Shown: positions 1 through 5,475 of the stretch, in pieces
How positions within the stretch are numbered: position 1 is the stretch's first letter
Layout of the letters: every line of letters starts with the position of its first letter
Source of the DNA: an uncultured Planctomycetota bacterium
GTDB taxonomy: Bacteria > Planctomycetota > Phycisphaerae > Sedimentisphaerales > Anaerobacaceae
Length of the DNA stretch: 8,606 bases
Assembly (NCBI GenBank): GCA_903927855.1
Contig: CAIYOL010000120.1
Span: 1-8,606 of the forward strand
Direction: 5' to 3'
Program-made: the position numbers and the translations under genes
Notes under the pieces: model-generated
Databases searched by the model: none
What the model saw: the letters and a program-made list of their open reading frames with translations, nothing else
Told to the model about the DNA's origin: nothing

Positions 1-120
1 GTTCCTCCAATTATAGAGGCAGACGCTTCGTCGCCCCCGTCGTTTTACTTCGCAAAAGCGAAGTAGCGGGGGGATAGTCTCCCTGTCCGCCATAGCCTTG
101 GCGACGGCGGATCTTTAAAG
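1..120. repeat. Cluster of imperfect hairpins, probable dispersed intergenic repeat
   Basis: No gene is supported here. Several inverted repeats sit side by side. At 34-72, CCCCCG (34-39) pairs with CGGGGG (67-72), and inside it TACTTCGC (46-53) pairs perfectly with GCGAAGTA (58-65) around an AAAA loop. At 71-83, GGGA and TCCC flank a 5-base loop. At 86-111, an imperfect 26-base palindrome runs from TCCGCC to GGCGGA. The palindromes are seen directly. That they belong to a dispersed family is an inference: I recall very similar TCCGCC...GGCGGA strings in intergenic DNA of uncultured Planctomycetota and other environmental bacteria, but could not check this. The element may extend left beyond the window. 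Confidence 0.55.
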
Positions 121-172
121 GAATTACTAATGAGCGGTTTCCAATGACCAATTGATACTGTTTATAATTTAC

Positions 173-199
173 TTCTCTGTGTTCTCTGCGCTCTCTGTG
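173..199. repeat. Three tandem copies of a 9-bp unit
   Basis: The units TTCTCTGTG (173-181), TTCTCTGCG (182-190) and CTCTCTGTG (191-199) follow each other without gaps and differ from the first at one or two positions. On the minus strand they read CACAGAG-type repeats. I recall similar CACAGAG strings as common intergenic repeats in environmental bacterial genomes. That is memory, not a search. An open frame across this stretch on the minus strand is best explained by the repeat lacking stop codons. Confidence 0.6.
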
Positions 200-214
200 G
201 CTGATACGGAGATT

Positions 215-226
215 TTCTGCGCAGAA
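215..226. repeat. Perfect 12-bp palindrome
   Basis: TTCTGCGCAGAA is its own reverse complement. It lies just downstream of the period-9 repeat, before an A-rich stretch. It could be a hairpin foot of a repeat element or a protein-binding site; nothing in the sequence decides between these. Confidence 0.5.
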
Positions 227-260
227 GGAAAAAATCAATCAAAATGAATTAAATTATGCG

Positions 261-378
261 AAACGAAGCCAATTTTCAGAAAGCCAAAAATGACCTTAAC
301 CAATTATATAACAAATAATTATGAGAATAAACCTGTGCTTTTGACGATGGAAAAACGAACCCAAACGAACCCAATTTT
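261..378. repeat. Repeated AAACGAASCCAA units
   Basis: The unit AAACGAAGCCAA occurs at 261-272. AAACGAACCCAA occurs at 353-364 and again at 363-374, overlapping by two bases. The first and last copies both continue into TTTT, so AAACGAAGCCAATTTT (261-276) and AAACGAACCCAATTTT (363-378) match at 15 of 16 bases, about 100 bases apart. The sequence between is AT-rich with no credible reading frame. I recall comparable KNEP/KRTQTNP-like translated strings recurring as spurious ORFs in Phycisphaerae-type genomes, which would make this a dispersed repeat family. That part is inference. Confidence 0.5.
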
Positions 379-404
379 ATCCGCCTATTTGGCGGATAAA
401 ATTG
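372..404. repeat. Perfect 14-bp inverted repeat with 5-base loop
   Basis: The arm CAATTTTATCCGCC (372-385) is the exact reverse complement of GGCGGATAAAATTG (391-404), with TATTT between. No T-run follows the hairpin on either strand, so it is not a typical intrinsic terminator. It begins inside the last AAACGAACCCAA unit, which suggests it is the end structure of the same repeat element. It lies downstream of the terminator of the Xer gene. Confidence 0.7.
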
Positions 405-433
405 CCCTGAGCTTGCCGAATGGGCCTATTAAT

Positions 434-472
434 AAAAATCCCCCGAAGTCAGGGACTTCCGGGGGGTTTTTT
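434..472. terminator. Bidirectional intrinsic terminator downstream of the Xer gene
   Basis: The left arm (440-450, CCCCCGAAGTC) pairs with the right arm (454-465, GACTTCCGGGGG) over 11 bp with one bulged C and a 3-base AGG loop. On the plus strand it is followed by TTTTTT (467-472). On the minus strand it is followed by ATTTTT (439-434). The minus-strand hairpin starts about 34 bases past the stop codon of the Xer recombinase, so it most likely ends that transcript. It could also stop plus-strand transcription entering from the repeat region. Confidence 0.85.
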
Positions 473-499
473 CTCTTAAGCATCTCACGGCGGTGCATT

Positions 500-1591
500 T
501 CACCAGCCGTCTTTGTCGTCGTTATCCTTGTCCATTTGGCTGGGTCCCGTTACGCTCGAAATATGGTTTTCCGTCACCGGCTTTTCGGGGCCAGTCTGCT
601 GGTCTCTGGGGTGGGCTTTATCGTAGGTCTCTTTGAGTTTTTTGGTGGTCAGATGCGTATAAATCTGAGTGGTCGAAAGCGACTGATGGCCGAGCAGCTC
701 CTGAACGCTCCTTAAATCAGCGCCGTTATTTAACATGTGGGTCGCGAAGCTATGCCGAAGGGTATGCGGGCTGATTGCGATATCCAAGCCTGCCATTTTG
801 AGGTATTTATCCATTTTGCGGCGGACGCTGCGTGTGCTGAGGCGGCGGCCATGCTTATTAACGAACAGAACTTTCGAATCGAAATTGGGGTTGCTCTGCG
901 ACCTTTTGTTCCTGAATTCCATATAGTGCTGAATGACCTGCAAAGCAGAGGCGCCTATGGGGACGATTCTTTCCTTTTTGCCCTTTCCCCTGACGTGGAC
1001 GACTTCGCCGAGGAAGTCCACATCGTCCATATTCAAGGCGACAAGCTCGCTGACCCTTACGCCTGTGCTGTAAAGGGTCTCCATAATGGCCCTATCTCTT
1101 GCGCCGAGCCAGTTATCCATCGAAGGCGTCTCGAGCAATTTCTTTACTTCTGCGTATTCGAGGAAGCGGGGCAGGCGCTTGTCCTGCTTGGGGGTACGGA
1201 CAGCCATAACGGGATTGGAGGAAAGCTGGTTTCTTTTAACAAGGAACTTGTAGAAGCTGCGCAACGTAGCAAGCTTGCGGGCTATGGTTGACTTGGAATA
1301 TTGCTTCTCATTGAGAGCGGCCAGGTAGGCCCTGATGGAATTGACATCCACTGCAAGAAGTAACTTGTCCAGTTTGACGTTTGTCTGCACGGCCACAGCC
1401 GTAGCGGTGCCACCGTGGTGGGCATCGGCCAGGGAATGCTCGTCGTGGTGCTGACCGCCATCGGAGCGGCCGGTCAGGAACTGGCTAAACTGCTCCAGGT
1501 CCGCACCATAACACTTGGCCGTATGCGGAGAAAACCGCTTTTCAAACTTTAAGTAACTTAGAAACTCCTGGACAATTACATTATCTTCCAT
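500..1591 (-). CDS. xerC: Tyrosine recombinase of the XerC/XerD family
   Basis: Site-specific recombinase, probably resolving chromosome dimers at dif in the cytoplasm, with DNA cleavage through a 3'-phosphotyrosine. The 363-residue protein has an N-terminal SAM-like core-binding domain (about 1-130, interrupted) and a C-terminal catalytic domain (about 140-330). The full catalytic set is visible: R179 (TGVRVSEL), K203 (RGKGKKER), H276 and R279 (HTLRHSFATH), H302 (LLGHQSLS) and Y311 (TTQIYTHL). The start is ATG at 1591: AGGTAGG (1605-1599) lies 7 bases upstream. A GTG at 1597 would leave only one base to that site. Odd points: a His/Gly/Ala-rich insertion of about 30 residues at 42-70, and a polar Asp/Lys-rich tail of about 30 extra residues, against about 298 for E. 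coli XerD. No phage genes are adjacent, so a host Xer is likelier than an integrase. XerC versus XerD cannot be settled from sequence alone. Confidence 0.9.
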   Translation of the reverse strand: MEDNVIVQEFLSYLKFEKRFSPHTAKCYGADLEQFSQFLTGRSDGGQHHDEHSLADAHHGGTATAVAVQTNVKLDKLLLAVDVNSIRAYLAALNEKQYSKSTIARKLATLRSFYKFLVKRNQLSSNPVMAVRTPKQDKRLPRFLEYAEVKKLLETPSMDNWLGARDRAIMETLYSTGVRVSELVALNMDDVDFLGEVVHVRGKGKKERIVPIGASALQVIQHYMEFRNKRSQSNPNFDSKVLFVNKHGRRLSTRSVRRKMDKYLKMAGLDIAISPHTLRHSFATHMLNNGADLRSVQELLGHQSLSTTQIYTHLTTKKLKETYDKAHPRDQQTGPEKPVTENHISSVTGPSQMDKDNDDKDGW

Positions 1592-1666
1592 AATCACACC
1601 TACCTATTCAAAGAATGTTTATGAAATAAAGGTTTCTTAGCCTTGCCAAATCTTAACTACATAGAG

Positions 1667-1918
1667 CTACTGCGGCTGTGAGTCTTCCTGCAAAATCGAT
1701 TTTTTTTCGCCCAAGAGCTTATCTGCCTGGTTAATAAGCGATTGCGCGAGTTTGAAACTGAGGACCGCAGCATCAAACCAGTCGAAATTCGTCCGTTTGT
1801 CCTTAGCCTGCTCAATCAGGGCATCAAGAAGCTCATCTTCACATCCGCTATCGTAACGGAATATAAACTTCTCTGTTCCTTTGTTTAAAACCAGCTGCTG
1901 CTTTTTATATTTGGCCAT
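1667..1918 (-). CDS. Small protein of unknown function (83 aa)
   Basis: I do not recognise a family. The protein is 83 residues, highly charged and soluble, with no signal peptide or membrane segment. The N-terminal third (about 1-25, MAKYKKQQLVLNKG...FIFRYD) looks like a beta-hairpin. The rest (about 28-75) looks helical and amphipathic, with a DWFDAAVLSFKLAQSLI stretch that could be an oligomerisation or partner helix. A single Cys is present. The start is ATG at 1918, with AGG about 9 bases upstream in TATAGGCG. A TTG three bases earlier is less likely. It precedes the Xer gene by 75 bases in the same direction and may share its transcript. Support for being real: a clean start with a Shine-Dalgarno-like site, protein-like composition and codirection. 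The function is not inferable. Confidence 0.7.
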   Translation of the reverse strand: MAKYKKQQLVLNKGTEKFIFRYDSGCEDELLDALIEQAKDKRTNFDWFDAAVLSFKLAQSLINQADKLLGEKKSILQEDSQPQ

Positions 1919-1936
1919 CAAAGACGCCTATATTTT

Positions 1937-1959
1937 TTATCGGTCTAAACGGCCGATAA
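1937..1959. promoter_or_regulatory. TTATCGG...CCGATAA inverted repeat before the 83-aa gene
   Basis: TTATCGG (1937-1943) and CCGATAA (1953-1959) form a perfect 7-bp inverted repeat with a 9-base spacer, just upstream of the ribosome-binding site of the 83-residue gene. The same core recurs nearby: TTATCGGCC at 2031-2039, plus a related palindrome at 1992-2006. It could be an operator or a 5'-leader hairpin. The repeats are seen; the regulatory role is inferred. Confidence 0.4.
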
Positions 1960-1991
1960 CCTGTTGCTAAAGTTCCATTTTTCACAGCAAA

Positions 1992-2006
1992 TTCGATAAA
2001 ATCGAA
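1992..2006. repeat. TTCGAT-AAA-ATCGAA inverted repeat
   Basis: A perfect 6-bp inverted repeat with a 3-base spacer lies in the 215-base gap between the radical SAM gene and the 83-residue gene (1919-2133). On the minus strand the sequence TTGTAA lies upstream, with an AT-rich TTTTAT at about 18-bp spacing. A weak promoter could therefore overlap this palindrome. The gap holds no other gene that I can support. Confidence 0.35.
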
Positions 2007-2133
2007 GCTTTGGAAAACGTTACAACGCTTTTATCGGCCAATAAGACGTCCGCCTTTACAAAAATGAATATGAATTCGGCAATTAGGTGCAAATTCACCA
2101 GATTTTTATTGGTCTATGCCGACCGGCGGGAAT

Positions 2134-3075
2134 TTACTTCCTGGTTCGCTTCGAAAAAAAGATTACTCCGTCTTTTTTTCTGGAATCAATAACCCCCTGC
2201 TGCTGGAAATGGGTGATGTACTTTAAGGCCTCGTTTTGGGTTAGACCTAAGGCTGAGGATATGTCACTCAGCGAGCAAGGCCTGCGTTTCAGCATTGATA
2301 ACACGTCTTCCGCCTTAGCTTCGATGTTTCCGCCGTGTGGGACTAGCGAAAAGTCGGCTATGACCTCGCAGTTTTCGCCAAGGGCTTCGGCTATGGCCTG
2401 GAGTTTTTCGGCGTCGAGGGCTTTGATGCCCGGCTCGGCTGTGGGGCGAACGGCGGTGTTAAGCTGAACCTTATCTGGACAGATACGGTCTATGGCTTCT
2501 TTGATTTTGGCAATCTGGTGGTTATCAGTATTAAAACCCTCTATGAGAAAAACTTCGAGCCATATCTGCCCAGCGAACTCCTCGCGAAAGGCACATAAAC
2601 CACTAATCAATTTCTCGATACTTAAGCCGGAGTGTGGGCGATTTATCCTCCGGTAAGTCTGCTCGTCACCGGCATCCAAAGAGGGCAAAACGACGTCGGC
2701 CTTTGCGCAATCCGCCCGGACATCCTTTTTGTATAAAAGTGTGCCATTGGTTAGTATGGCTACGGGAATATCTGTGATTTTTTTTATGCCGTCAATAAGG
2801 GCTCCGAGGCGGGAGTGCAGCGTCGGCTCGCCGGAACCGCCGATAGTGAGAAAATCGGCTTCCAGCCCCTCGGCCAATTTGTCTTTTAGCTCGGCCAGAA
2901 CCGCCGAGACAGGAAGAAAATCGCCTCGCTGGAGGGTCTTTTCAGTGGTTTTGCCGAGCTGACAGTACACACAATCCAAGCTACAGAGCTTAAACGGCAC
3001 GATATCAACACCGAGACTGCGCCCCAGCCTCCGCGAAGGCACCGGGCCATACAGATATTTTTTTTCTTCGGCCAC
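2134..3075 (-). CDS. Radical SAM protein (COG0731/TYW1-like) with C-terminal winged helix
   Basis: A 313-residue member of the radical SAM superfamily, resembling the COG0731 group related to wyosine-type tRNA modification enzymes. The real substrate of the bacterial members is not known to me. The N-terminal YGPVPSRRLGRSLGVD (9-24) is typical of this group. The cluster motif CX3CX2C is C31, C35 and C38 (CSLDCVYC), binding a [4Fe-4S] cluster and S-adenosylmethionine, and the GGSGEPT motif is at 79-85. The barrel runs to about 245. Residues 254-309 look like a winged helix-turn-helix (LSDISSALGLTQNEALKYITHFQQQGVI), so nucleic-acid binding is possible. The start is GTG at 3075, with GGAAG 9 bases upstream; that site overlaps the end of kdsA, leaving a 6-base gap and suggesting coupled translation. 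It is the last gene of the apparent operon. I see no convincing terminator after it. Confidence 0.85.
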   Translation of the reverse strand: MAEEKKYLYGPVPSRRLGRSLGVDIVPFKLCSLDCVYCQLGKTTEKTLQRGDFLPVSAVLAELKDKLAEGLEADFLTIGGSGEPTLHSRLGALIDGIKKITDIPVAILTNGTLLYKKDVRADCAKADVVLPSLDAGDEQTYRRINRPHSGLSIEKLISGLCAFREEFAGQIWLEVFLIEGFNTDNHQIAKIKEAIDRICPDKVQLNTAVRPTAEPGIKALDAEKLQAIAEALGENCEVIADFSLVPHGGNIEAKAEDVLSMLKRRPCSLSDISSALGLTQNEALKYITHFQQQGVIDSRKKDGVIFFSKRTRK

Positions 3076-3081
3076 TTCTAT

Positions 3082-3906
3082 CTACTTCCGCACGACCTCG
3101 AATATCTTTTTGCACACTCTTAATAAATCTTCGAGCCAATCTATGGGCATAATGCTGGCGGCATCTGATTTTGCCTCGGCGGGGTCGGTGTGCACCTCAA
3201 TAAAAAGCCCGTTGGCACCGGCGGCGACCGCAGCTTTGGCAAGTATGGGGGCAAATTCCGGCCGACCTGCGCTGGCATCGCCAAGCCCTCCGGGCTGCTG
3301 GGTGCTGTGCGTCGCATCAAAGACCACCGGACAGCCAAGTTTTTTCATAGTATCAATGGCTGTCATATCACTGACGAGCCGATTGTAGCCAAAAAATGTC
3401 CCGCGTTCGGTGAGCAATATCTTTTTGTTATCGCAGGCGCGAACTTTTTCGACTGCATTTTTCATCTCGTCTGGCGAGAGAAACTGGCCTTTCTTTATAT
3501 TCACAGGCTTGCCCGTCCGGGCGCAGGCACAAAGTAAATCGGTCTGCCTGCAGAGAAAAGCAGGCACCTGGAGGCAGTCAACAACCTCGCCAGCAATTCC
3601 AGCCTGCCCCGGCTCGTGCACATCGGTCATAACAGGCAAATCAGTCTCGCGGTGAACCGCGGCAAGAATTTCCAAGCCCTTCTCCAGACCGGGGCCTCTG
3701 AAACTACTCAGGCTGGAACGATTGGCCTTGTCGAAACTTGCCTTGAAAATCATCCCCACACCACTGCTCGCGGCGATTTTGATGAGTCTATCCGCAATAT
3801 CCAAGCAGATGTCCCTGCTCTCAATAACACAAGGCCCGGCGATTACAAATAAAGGCGCATCCAAACCAATATCAACGTTACCAATTTTGAAGTTTAGCTT
3901 ATTCAT
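3082..3906 (-). CDS. kdsA: 3-deoxy-8-phosphooctulonate (Kdo-8-P) synthase, metal-dependent type
   Basis: Condenses phosphoenolpyruvate with arabinose 5-phosphate to Kdo-8-phosphate in the cytoplasm, a step of lipopolysaccharide inner-core synthesis. The 274-residue length fits the family, a single TIM barrel. The motif VIAGPCVIES (21-30) carries Cys26 at the position of the metal ligand; the E. coli enzyme has Asn there. H200, E237 and D248 are spaced from Cys26 exactly as I recall for His185, Glu222 and Asp233 relative to Cys11 in the Aquifex enzyme. This argues for the metal-dependent class. KASFDKANRS (55-64) and the DATHSTQQPGG block (197-207) are also characteristic. The start is ATG at 3906; the Shine-Dalgarno-like GAG/AGGA is 10-13 bases upstream. 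It lies 10 bases after the lipid kinase gene and 6 before the radical SAM gene, so the three are probably cotranscribed. Its presence implies an LPS-type outer membrane. Confidence 0.96.
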   Translation of the reverse strand: MNKLNFKIGNVDIGLDAPLFVIAGPCVIESRDICLDIADRLIKIAASSGVGMIFKASFDKANRSSLSSFRGPGLEKGLEILAAVHRETDLPVMTDVHEPGQAGIAGEVVDCLQVPAFLCRQTDLLCACARTGKPVNIKKGQFLSPDEMKNAVEKVRACDNKKILLTERGTFFGYNRLVSDMTAIDTMKKLGCPVVFDATHSTQQPGGLGDASAGRPEFAPILAKAAVAAGANGLFIEVHTDPAEAKSDAASIMPIDWLEDLLRVCKKIFEVVRK

Positions 3907-3916
3907 ATATTCAATC

Positions 3917-4861
3917 TCATCCTAATGCCCTGATAATCCTCGTTCTTATTCCCGCCGGCCTGGCACCTTCCGGCACGACACAATTGACTGCCCGCGGGAT
4001 GACTTTAATCTGCACCGGCAAAGCAGGGCCGGGGTCGCCATCAATTTCGGTATCTATGCCGATGCTATCTGAGCTTACGGAAATCTCTTTGCCCTGACGA
4101 TAGATAACGTCAGAACAATTGACGTCCCGCTTCAAGACCGTGAATATAGAATGCTTGACCAGATGTATGCGGGAGGCACACTTATAAACACATATATCCA
4201 GCAAGCCGTCACTGAAATCAGCATAGTGCAATATCTGAAGGCCTACCGCGTATCTCGAGATATTTCCGACAAAAACCAGGCCACGGCCCTGGAAAATTTC
4301 TGAGCCATCCACCGTTACTTTCATCGCTTCGAATTTATAATCCCAGAACGTTCGCCAGAGCGGCCAGAAGTAATCGAAGTAATCTATATGTCCCCTTCGC
4401 TGCTCGCTGACACGTCTGACTACCTGACCGTCAAAACCGAAACCAGCTATCGAAGTAAAACATTTTCCATTCGCGCTGCCCAGATCTAAAGGCCGAATGA
4501 ACCAACCCTCAAACGTCTTTATTATTGTTTTTAATTTTTCATCAAAACCTAACTCATTTGCCAGCAAATTTTCCGTTCCGCAGGGTACTATCAGCAGCGG
4601 CTTGTCACTGCCTTCCAGGCCGTGCGCAACCTCCCTTACTGTACCATCACCACCAGCAGCGACAACCATTGCACAGTTATAATCCACGGCCGCATCTGTG
4701 GCCACTTCACAGGCATTGGCCAAGGAAGTAGTCAAACTAACCTTGACCTTGTATCCTTTCTTGACAAGGTATTCCTCAAACCACCGACCAACCAGTTTGC
4801 TGCTGGTCGCGCCGGATTTGGGATTTATGATATAGGCAATATAACCATCATCCGGTTTCAT
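3917..4861 (-). CDS. Diacylglycerol kinase family lipid kinase
   Basis: Predicted ATP-dependent lipid kinase of the DagK/YegS/sphingosine-kinase catalytic family (314 residues, usual length about 300). It would phosphorylate diacylglycerol or a related lipid at the inner face of the membrane, feeding phosphatidate back into phospholipid synthesis. Visible motifs: INPKSG (12-17), the nucleotide-binding AAGGDGTVREV (68-78) and PCGTENLLANELG (93-105, the family's GTxN motif). DLGSANGKCFTSIAGFGFDG marks the start of the C-terminal beta-sandwich domain. There is no signal peptide or transmembrane segment. The start is ATG at 4861, only 5 bases after the CYTH stop codon and with no strong Shine-Dalgarno site, so translational coupling is likely. 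The lipid substrate cannot be read from sequence; YegS-like kinases and true DgkB are equally possible. Confidence 0.9.
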   Translation of the reverse strand: MKPDDGYIAYIINPKSGATSSKLVGRWFEEYLVKKGYKVKVSLTTSLANACEVATDAAVDYNCAMVVAAGGDGTVREVAHGLEGSDKPLLIVPCGTENLLANELGFDEKLKTIIKTFEGWFIRPLDLGSANGKCFTSIAGFGFDGQVVRRVSEQRRGHIDYFDYFWPLWRTFWDYKFEAMKVTVDGSEIFQGRGLVFVGNISRYAVGLQILHYADFSDGLLDICVYKCASRIHLVKHSIFTVLKRDVNCSDVIYRQGKEISVSSDSIGIDTEIDGDPGPALPVQIKVIPRAVNCVVPEGARPAGIRTRIIRALG

Positions 4862-4866
4862 ACGTT

Positions 4867-5433
4867 CTAAGTTTTTATAAAAAACACCTCTTTTTCTTTT
4901 TTGCCAAGCTGTCGAAGCTTTTTTCCCATCAAAGACGCGTAACTTTCTAAAATAACCGGCAACTTCGACAGTCCCAAACTCTTTTGCACATCGGCAATTT
5001 TTCCATCATCATGACCTTCTATTTCCACGAAACTGCCCAATAACGGCAATTCATCCAGTGCAACTTCGCACTGGCCAAACCGCCAAATCCGACGTTTTTT
5101 CTCAAACACGAGCACCTTATTATATCCGAGCAGCAAAAGCAGCTTCTCAGCCGAATCGCCATCTTCAATTACAATTTCCACCTCCTGCCTCTTTTTGAAA
5201 TCATCTTTTTCTTTTGCGCCTTTATAAGTCAAAAAAAACCTCTCGTTTTTGCCGACAAGCTGCCACCGCAGCCGAAGACATCTGTCGCCTTTTTTAAAGG
5301 TTTTGTTTTCATCATCGAAGTAGCTATCCAAGTGCAACTGCTCCTGTCCAAATTCAGCGCCGATTTCGGTCAGCTTATGCTCTACTTTTTCCAACGAATC
5401 AACTTTTAGTTTTGCTTCGATTTCGATATTCAT
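4867..5433 (-). CDS. CYTH-domain protein (class IV adenylate cyclase / triphosphatase-like)
   Basis: A 188-residue triphosphate tunnel metalloenzyme of the CYTH family, which acts on triphosphate substrates (cAMP formation, thiamine triphosphate or tripolyphosphate hydrolysis). The hallmark ExExK is E4-I-E6-A-K8. Other tunnel residues expected for the family are present: R54 and R56 (RCLRLR), K71 (TYKG), R82 with E84 and E86 (KRQEVEIVI), R114/R115 (EKKRRIWRF), D127 (EVALDELP) and E137/E139 (FVEIEG). The HLDSYFDD stretch (34-41) resembles CyaB-like class IV members. The activity is not decidable from sequence. The start is ATG at 5433 with ATAGG 5 bases upstream. It sits 42 bases after leuS and 5 before the lipid kinase gene. 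Confidence 0.88.
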   Translation of the reverse strand: MNIEIEAKLKVDSLEKVEHKLTEIGAEFGQEQLHLDSYFDDENKTFKKGDRCLRLRWQLVGKNERFFLTYKGAKEKDDFKKRQEVEIVIEDGDSAEKLLLLLGYNKVLVFEKKRRIWRFGQCEVALDELPLLGSFVEIEGHDDGKIADVQKSLGLSKLPVILESYASLMGKKLRQLGKKEKEVFFIKT

Positions 5434-5475
5434 TAGAACCTATCCCCGCAACAAGCAATCATCTCGCTCATTTTT

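Noticed and set aside
11..238. A 75-codon minus-strand open frame
   Set aside because: It is made of the palindromes and the period-9 repeat translated. Strings such as RRQGYGGQ and HRERREHREV are what these repeats encode by chance. No ribosome-binding site supports it.
237..264. A dif-like 28-mer (AATCAAAATGA, 6 bases, TTATGCGAAAC) near the Xer gene
   Set aside because: One arm matches the E. coli XerC arm at 9 of 11 bases, but the other matches its arm at only 7 of 11, the central region does not fit, and the site overlaps the repeat family. A search for the genome's best dif near the GC-skew switch would be needed; a unique match here would revive the idea.
261..374. Possible CRISPR-like array from the AAACGAACCCAA units
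   Set aside because: Spacing is irregular (about 90 bases, then an overlap), units are only 12 bases, and there are no cas genes.
372..404. Strong hairpin as a second terminator
   Set aside because: No T-run follows it on either strand. The hairpin at 440-466 with T-runs on both sides is the better terminator.
290..715. A 141-codon plus-strand open frame running from the repeat region into the Xer gene
   Set aside because: It reads through the terminator hairpin and T-run and overlaps the 3' end of xer antisense. Its first third is the AAACGAACCCAA repeat; no domain or ribosome-binding site is visible.
737..1291. A 184-codon plus-strand open frame opposite xer
   Set aside because: It is antisense to the catalytic domain of the recombinase, whose six catalytic residues show which strand is coding. 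No domain is seen.
1592..1597. GTG at 1597 as the xer start
   Set aside because: The AGGTAGG ribosome-binding site ends one base before it, too close for initiation; ATG at 1591 has 7-base spacing.
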